From assembly GCA_030147305.1 (NCBI GenBank), contig JASLAE010000277.1, positions 1 to 9,911 on the forward strand: a DNA stretch of 9,911 nt, in the 5' to 3' direction. The stretch's first letter is position 1; the number at the start of each line of letters is the position of its first letter. Of the stretch, positions 6,932 to 9,911 are shown in pieces. The position numbers and the translations under genes were made by a program. The notes beneath the pieces were generated by a model that was not told the DNA's origin, did no database searches, and was given only the letters and a program-made list of their open reading frames with translations. The stretch comes from Cesiribacter sp. (GTDB lineage Bacteria; Bacteroidota; Bacteroidia; Cytophagales; Cyclobacteriaceae).

Positions 6932-9550
6932 TTACTCTCCTATCTGTACCTCATTGAGGTTCAGGAACTCCATCTGACGCTGGTCATTGAGTGTTATGCC
7001 AATCACATCTTCTTTGCTGATGCGGCCAGCCAGAATCTCCTTACTTAAAGGGTTCAGGATCTCACGCTGCATCACCCGCTTGAGCGGACGGGCACCAAAG
7101 GTAGGATCAAAACCTATCTCACCCAGGTAATCCAGTACATCGTCAGAGGCTTCTATTTTCACCCCGTTCTCCTCCAGCCGTTTCTGAATGAGGCGGAATT
7201 GGATGTCCACAATCTGGCGGATAATTGATTTATCCAGCGGACGGAACATAATTACCTCGTCGATGCGGTTAAGGAACTCCGGACGTACCTGCTTGCGCAG
7301 CTGCTCCATTACCTCATTCTTGGTGCTTTCTATCACCTCTTCCTCATTGAAAGGGTTCAGCTCCTTAAAGCGATCCTGGATGAGGTGCGAACCAATGTTA
7401 GTGGTCATGATCACGATGGTATTTTTAAAGTTCGCCACCCTGCCTTTGTTATCGGTTAAGCGGCCATCGTCCAGCACCTGCAGCAGGATGTTGAATACAT
7501 CCGGATGCGCTTTCTCTATCTCATCCAATAACACAACGCTGTAAGGCTTACGGCGCACGGCTTCGGTCAGCTGTCCGCCTTCGTCATAACCCACATAGCC
7601 GGGAGGCGCTCCCACCAGGCGGCTTACCGCATGGCGCTCCTGGTACTCACTCATGTCAATGCGCACCATGGCATTGTCGTCATTGAAGAGGTACTCTGCC
7701 AGGGCTTTTGCAAGCTCGGTTTTACCCACACCGGTTGTACCCAGGAAGATAAAGGAACCAATGGGCCGTTTAGGGTCCTGTAGACCGGCACGGCTGCGGC
7801 GCACAGCATCAGAAAGGGCTTCAATGGCTTCTTTCTGGCCGGCAACGCGTTTGCCCAGTTCATCCTCCAGGTGCAGCAGTTTGTCACGCTCGCTCTGCAG
7901 CATTTTGCTTACCGGAATACCCGTCCAGCGGGCTACAATCTCGGCAATATCTTCGGCATCTACCTCTTCTTTAATCAGGCTGTTGCCCTGGTTCAGCGCT
8001 TTTACCTTGTCCTGTAGCTGTGTTAGCTTTTCCTCGGCTCCGCGAATATGTCCGTAGCGAATCTCTGCCACCCGACCATAGTCGCCTGCACGTTCGGCTT
8101 GCTCTGCTTCCAGCTTCAGGCGCTCAATGTCTTCCTTGGTCTGGCGGATACCCTGTACCACCTCCTTTTCACTTTCCCACTTTGCCTTCAGGCCGCTCCG
8201 CTTCTCGTTGAGGTCGGCTATCTCGCGGGTAAGCTGATTTTCCTTATCAATATCCTGCTCCCGGCGAATCGCCTCGCGCTCAATTTCCAGCTGCATGATA
8301 CGGCGGTTTAACTCATCCAGCTCTTCGGGCATAGAGTCAATCTCCAGCCGCAGTTTGGCTGCTGCCTCGTCCATCAGGTCAATGGCCTTATCTGGCAGGA
8401 AGCGTTCGGTAATGTAGCGCTGGCTAAGCTCTACAGAGGCAATGACTGCATCGTCTTTAATGCGCACCCCGTGGTGCAGTTCGTATTTATCTTTGATACC
8501 CCTTAGGATGGAGATGGCATCCGGAATGTTAGGCTCGTCTACCGTCACAGACTGAAAGCGACGCTCCAGGGCCTTATCCTTTTCTACATACTTTTGGTAC
8601 TCTTTTAAAGTAGTAGCACCAATGGTATGCAGCTCGCCACGCGCCAGGGCTGGCTTCAACAGGTTGGCCGCATCCATGGCCCCTTCGCCACCGCCACCTG
8701 CGCCAATAAGGGTGTGCATCTCATCGATGAAGAGAATAATCTCTCCGGCGCTATCCTGCACTTCCTTAATGACCGCTTTCAGCCGTTCTTCAAACTCTCC
8801 CTTGTATTTGGCGCCCGCCACCAACAAGCCCATATCAAGTGCAATAATTTGCTTGCTTTTAAGGTTTTCCGGTACGTCGCCCTGTACTATGCGTTGGGCC
8901 AGGCCTTCTACAATAGCCGTTTTACCCACACCAGGCTCACCCAATAAAATAGGGTTGTTCTTGGTACGGCGGCTCAGGATCTGTAGTACCCGGCGAATTT
9001 CTTCGTCGCGGCCAATCACGGGGTCTATTTTGCCCTGTTTGGCCATTTCATTCAGGTTATTAGAGTAGCGTTCCAGCGACTTGTACTTGGCCTCTGCATT
9101 GGCATCGGTTACCTTGCTGCCGCCGCGCAATTCTTTAACGGCCGCTTTCAGGTCTTTTTCACTCACCCCCTGATCTTTCAGGATCTTGCCGGCCCTATCG
9201 CCAGAATCAAGAATACCCAGAATAATATGCTCTATGGCAACAAACTCATCTCCAAACGCTTTCAGGAAATCCTCTGCCTTGCGCATGGCAGCGGCAGACG
9301 CATTGGAAAGGTAAGGCTGCGAACCGCTTACCTTTGGATAACCCTTGATAAGCTCATCCAGCTTGTTATCGAGCTGAAGCCGGTTTACATTCAGCTTTTT
9401 CAGCAGATAAGGCACAACATTTTCATCTACTGTCAGCAGTGCCTTTAGCAGGTGGCCAGGTTCAATTGCCTGCTGCTGATTGCCCACCGCAATCTCCCCA
9501 GACTTTTGTACCGCCTCCTGTGCTTTAATTGTATATTTATCAAAGTTCAT
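6932..9550 (-). CDS. clpB: ATP-dependent chaperone ClpB (Hsp100 disaggregase)
   Basis: This is a full-length 872-aa ClpB, which forms cytosolic hexamers that pull aggregated proteins apart together with DnaK/DnaJ/GrpE. Domains in order: Clp N-domain (about 1-145); NBD1 with Walker A GEPGVGKT (204-211), pore-loop Tyr249 in GAKYKG, Walker B IILFIDE (271-277) and arginine pair R330/R331; a long coiled-coil M-domain (about 400-525) that distinguishes ClpB from ClpA/ClpC types; and NBD2 with Walker A GTTGVGKT (604-611), pore-loop Tyr652 in PPGYVGYD, Walker B VVLLDE (672-677), arginine finger R762 in FLNRIDE and sensor-2 GARPLKR (819-825). All catalytic motifs are intact. No ClpP-binding loop is seen, as expected for a non-proteolytic ClpB. 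The gene is a single unit with a terminator at 6873-6908. No CIRCE element was seen upstream, and I could not identify its promoter with confidence. The start at 9550 fits the family N-terminus (NFDKYTIKAQEAV). Confidence 0.98.
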   Translation of the reverse strand: MNFDKYTIKAQEAVQKSGEIAVGNQQQAIEPGHLLKALLTVDENVVPYLLKKLNVNRLQLDNKLDELIKGYPKVSGSQPYLSNASAAAMRKAEDFLKAFGDEFVAIEHIILGILDSGDRAGKILKDQGVSEKDLKAAVKELRGGSKVTDANAEAKYKSLERYSNNLNEMAKQGKIDPVIGRDEEIRRVLQILSRRTKNNPILLGEPGVGKTAIVEGLAQRIVQGDVPENLKSKQIIALDMGLLVAGAKYKGEFEERLKAVIKEVQDSAGEIILFIDEMHTLIGAGGGGEGAMDAANLLKPALARGELHTIGATTLKEYQKYVEKDKALERRFQSVTVDEPNIPDAISILRGIKDKYELHHGVRIKDDAVIASVELSQRYITERFLPDKAIDLMDEAAAKLRLEIDSMPEELDELNRRIMQLEIEREAIRREQDIDKENQLTREIADLNEKRSGLKAKWESEKEVVQGIRQTKEDIERLKLEAEQAERAGDYGRVAEIRYGHIRGAEEKLTQLQDKVKALNQGNSLIKEEVDAEDIAEIVARWTGIPVSKMLQSERDKLLHLEDELGKRVAGQKEAIEALSDAVRRSRAGLQDPKRPIGSFIFLGTTGVGKTELAKALAEYLFNDDNAMVRIDMSEYQERHAVSRLVGAPPGYVGYDEGGQLTEAVRRKPYSVVLLDEIEKAHPDVFNILLQVLDDGRLTDNKGRVANFKNTIVIMTTNIGSHLIQDRFKELNPFNEEEVIESTKNEVMEQLRKQVRPEFLNRIDEVIMFRPLDKSIIRQIVDIQFRLIQKRLEENGVKIEASDDVLDYLGEIGFDPTFGARPLKRVMQREILNPLSKEILAGRISKEDVIGITLNDQRQMEFLNLNEVQIGE

Positions 9551-9660
9551 AGTTTCAATCTCTTTTACTCTTACTACAATCTTTATATCAAACCATGAAC
9601 CAAGCGTTTTGATTATTGCTTCTTAAGACACAATGGCACTATTTTATGAATTATTAAGGC

Positions 9661-9698
9661 ATTTCAGGACAAAATGTCTTATTCAAGGTTTCTGAAAT
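9661..9698. promoter_or_regulatory. Nested inverted repeats between clpB and the 9718 gene (possible operator)
   Basis: ATTTCAG (9661-9667) and CTGAAAT (9692-9698) are perfect inverted repeats 24 nt apart. Inside them sits a second one, GACA-AAA-TGTC (9668-9678). The element lies in the 167-bp gap between two divergent genes, 19 bases before the start codon at 9718 and about 110 bases before the clpB start, where an operator or promoter would be expected. The repeats are directly seen. A regulatory role is only inferred from position, and arms this short can occur by chance. Confidence 0.3.
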
Positions 9699-9717
9699 TA
9701 TTCCTATCTTTCCCTTT

Positions 9718-9911
9718 ATGAGTGCTTCTGAGTCCACAACCAAAACTGCTATTTTACCTGACTGGCTCACGAAGCTTCAACAGGAAAGCTGGCAGGCTGA
9801 GATTTTGCTTTCGGGCTTAGTACTTTTCTCATTGCTAAAGGCGCCGGATGGCATTCGCTCATTGCACGAGTGGTTTCATGCAGAAATAATTTACCAGGAT
9901 GATATGCGTAA
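9718..9911 (+). CDS. Putative membrane protein, N-terminal fragment (3' partial)
   Basis: ATG at 9718 opens a frame that runs without a stop to the right edge, giving 64 complete codons plus two bases. The visible peptide starts with a Ser/Thr-rich stretch, then LPDWLTKLQQESWQAE and a hydrophobic segment of about 15 residues (ILLSGLVLFSLLKAP, about 29-43). These are followed by an aromatic/His-containing stretch (LHEWFHAEIIYQ). This looks like the cytoplasmic N-terminus and first membrane helix of an inner-membrane protein. I recall similar ESWQ-x-E-hydrophobic openings in uncharacterised Bacteroidota membrane proteins, but this cannot be confirmed from 64 residues. It is transcribed divergently from clpB. 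The start is the first ATG in frame after a gap that also serves clpB. Confidence 0.6.
   Translation, partial: MSASESTTKTAILPDWLTKLQQESWQAEILLSGLVLFSLLKAPDGIRSLHEWFHAEIIYQDDMR

Noticed and set aside
7188..9448. Several open frames of 60-150 codons opposite or within clpB
   Set aside because: They are shadow frames of a complete, highly conserved clpB and have no initiation or domain support.
9551..9717. CIRCE (HrcA) element or clear sigma-type promoter for clpB
   Set aside because: No TTAGCACTC-N9-GAGTGCTAA-like repeat is present, and no TTG/TAnnTTTG pair with proper spacing was found on the minus strand. The nearest partial match (ATGGTTTG) lacks the TA.
1..9911. CRISPR array, IS element, tRNA/rRNA, prophage or defence island
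   Set aside because: No regularly spaced repeats, transposase or integrase signatures, terminal inverted repeats around a gene, or tRNA-like cloverleaf sequences were found on reading both strands.

Overview
The window looks like chromosomal DNA from a member of the Bacteroidota, most likely the Cytophagales/Cytophagia side of the phylum. This is inferred from three things: a triple-tyrosine (Y_Y_Y) sensor fused through a membrane helix to a LuxR-type HTH, signal peptides that end in Ala-x-Ala/Ser|Gln, and a textbook Bacteroidota promoter (TTG, 19 bp, TAnnTTTG) upstream of the gene at 5855. No RNA genes, IS elements, integrases, CRISPR arrays or phage genes are visible. The region reads as ordinary core or near-core chromosome with several poorly characterised secreted proteins.

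Layout. (1) From the left edge to 2539 (+) lies the 3' part of a membrane-bound one-component regulator: beta-propeller sensor, Y_Y_Y domain, one membrane helix, coiled coil, HTH. Ninety-two bases downstream on the same strand (2632-3588) is a secreted SMP-30/gluconolactonase-like beta-propeller protein. (2) Converging on it from the minus strand, 21 bp away, is an exported protein of unknown family with an HEVLH zinc-protease-like motif (3610-4578). (3) A minus-strand DUF4168 protein with a signal peptide (4873 to about 5403) has a strong intrinsic terminator behind it and a terminator-like hairpin in its leader. (4) A 450-bp intergenic stretch follows, holding a stand-alone terminator and a clear Bacteroidota promoter. 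The promoter drives a secreted 312-aa protein of unknown function (5855-6793, +). (5) A terminator shared by two converging genes precedes clpB (6932-9550, -), which encodes the full-length ClpB disaggregase. (6) A divergently oriented putative membrane protein begins at 9718 and runs off the right edge.

The genes do not form one visible pathway. The only same-strand adjacent pair with a short gap is the regulator and the SMP-30-like protein, which may be co-transcribed. The rest appear to be single-gene units separated by terminators or opposite orientation. Apart from ClpB, every complete product in the window carries a signal peptide, so this is mostly an envelope/periplasm neighbourhood. 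I did not find a convincing new multi-gene system. The most notable leftovers are a pair of near-identical terminator modules (23 of 24 positions, including the loop) bracketing the 5855-6793 gene, the hairpin in the DUF4168 leader, and the uncharacterised HExxH protein.
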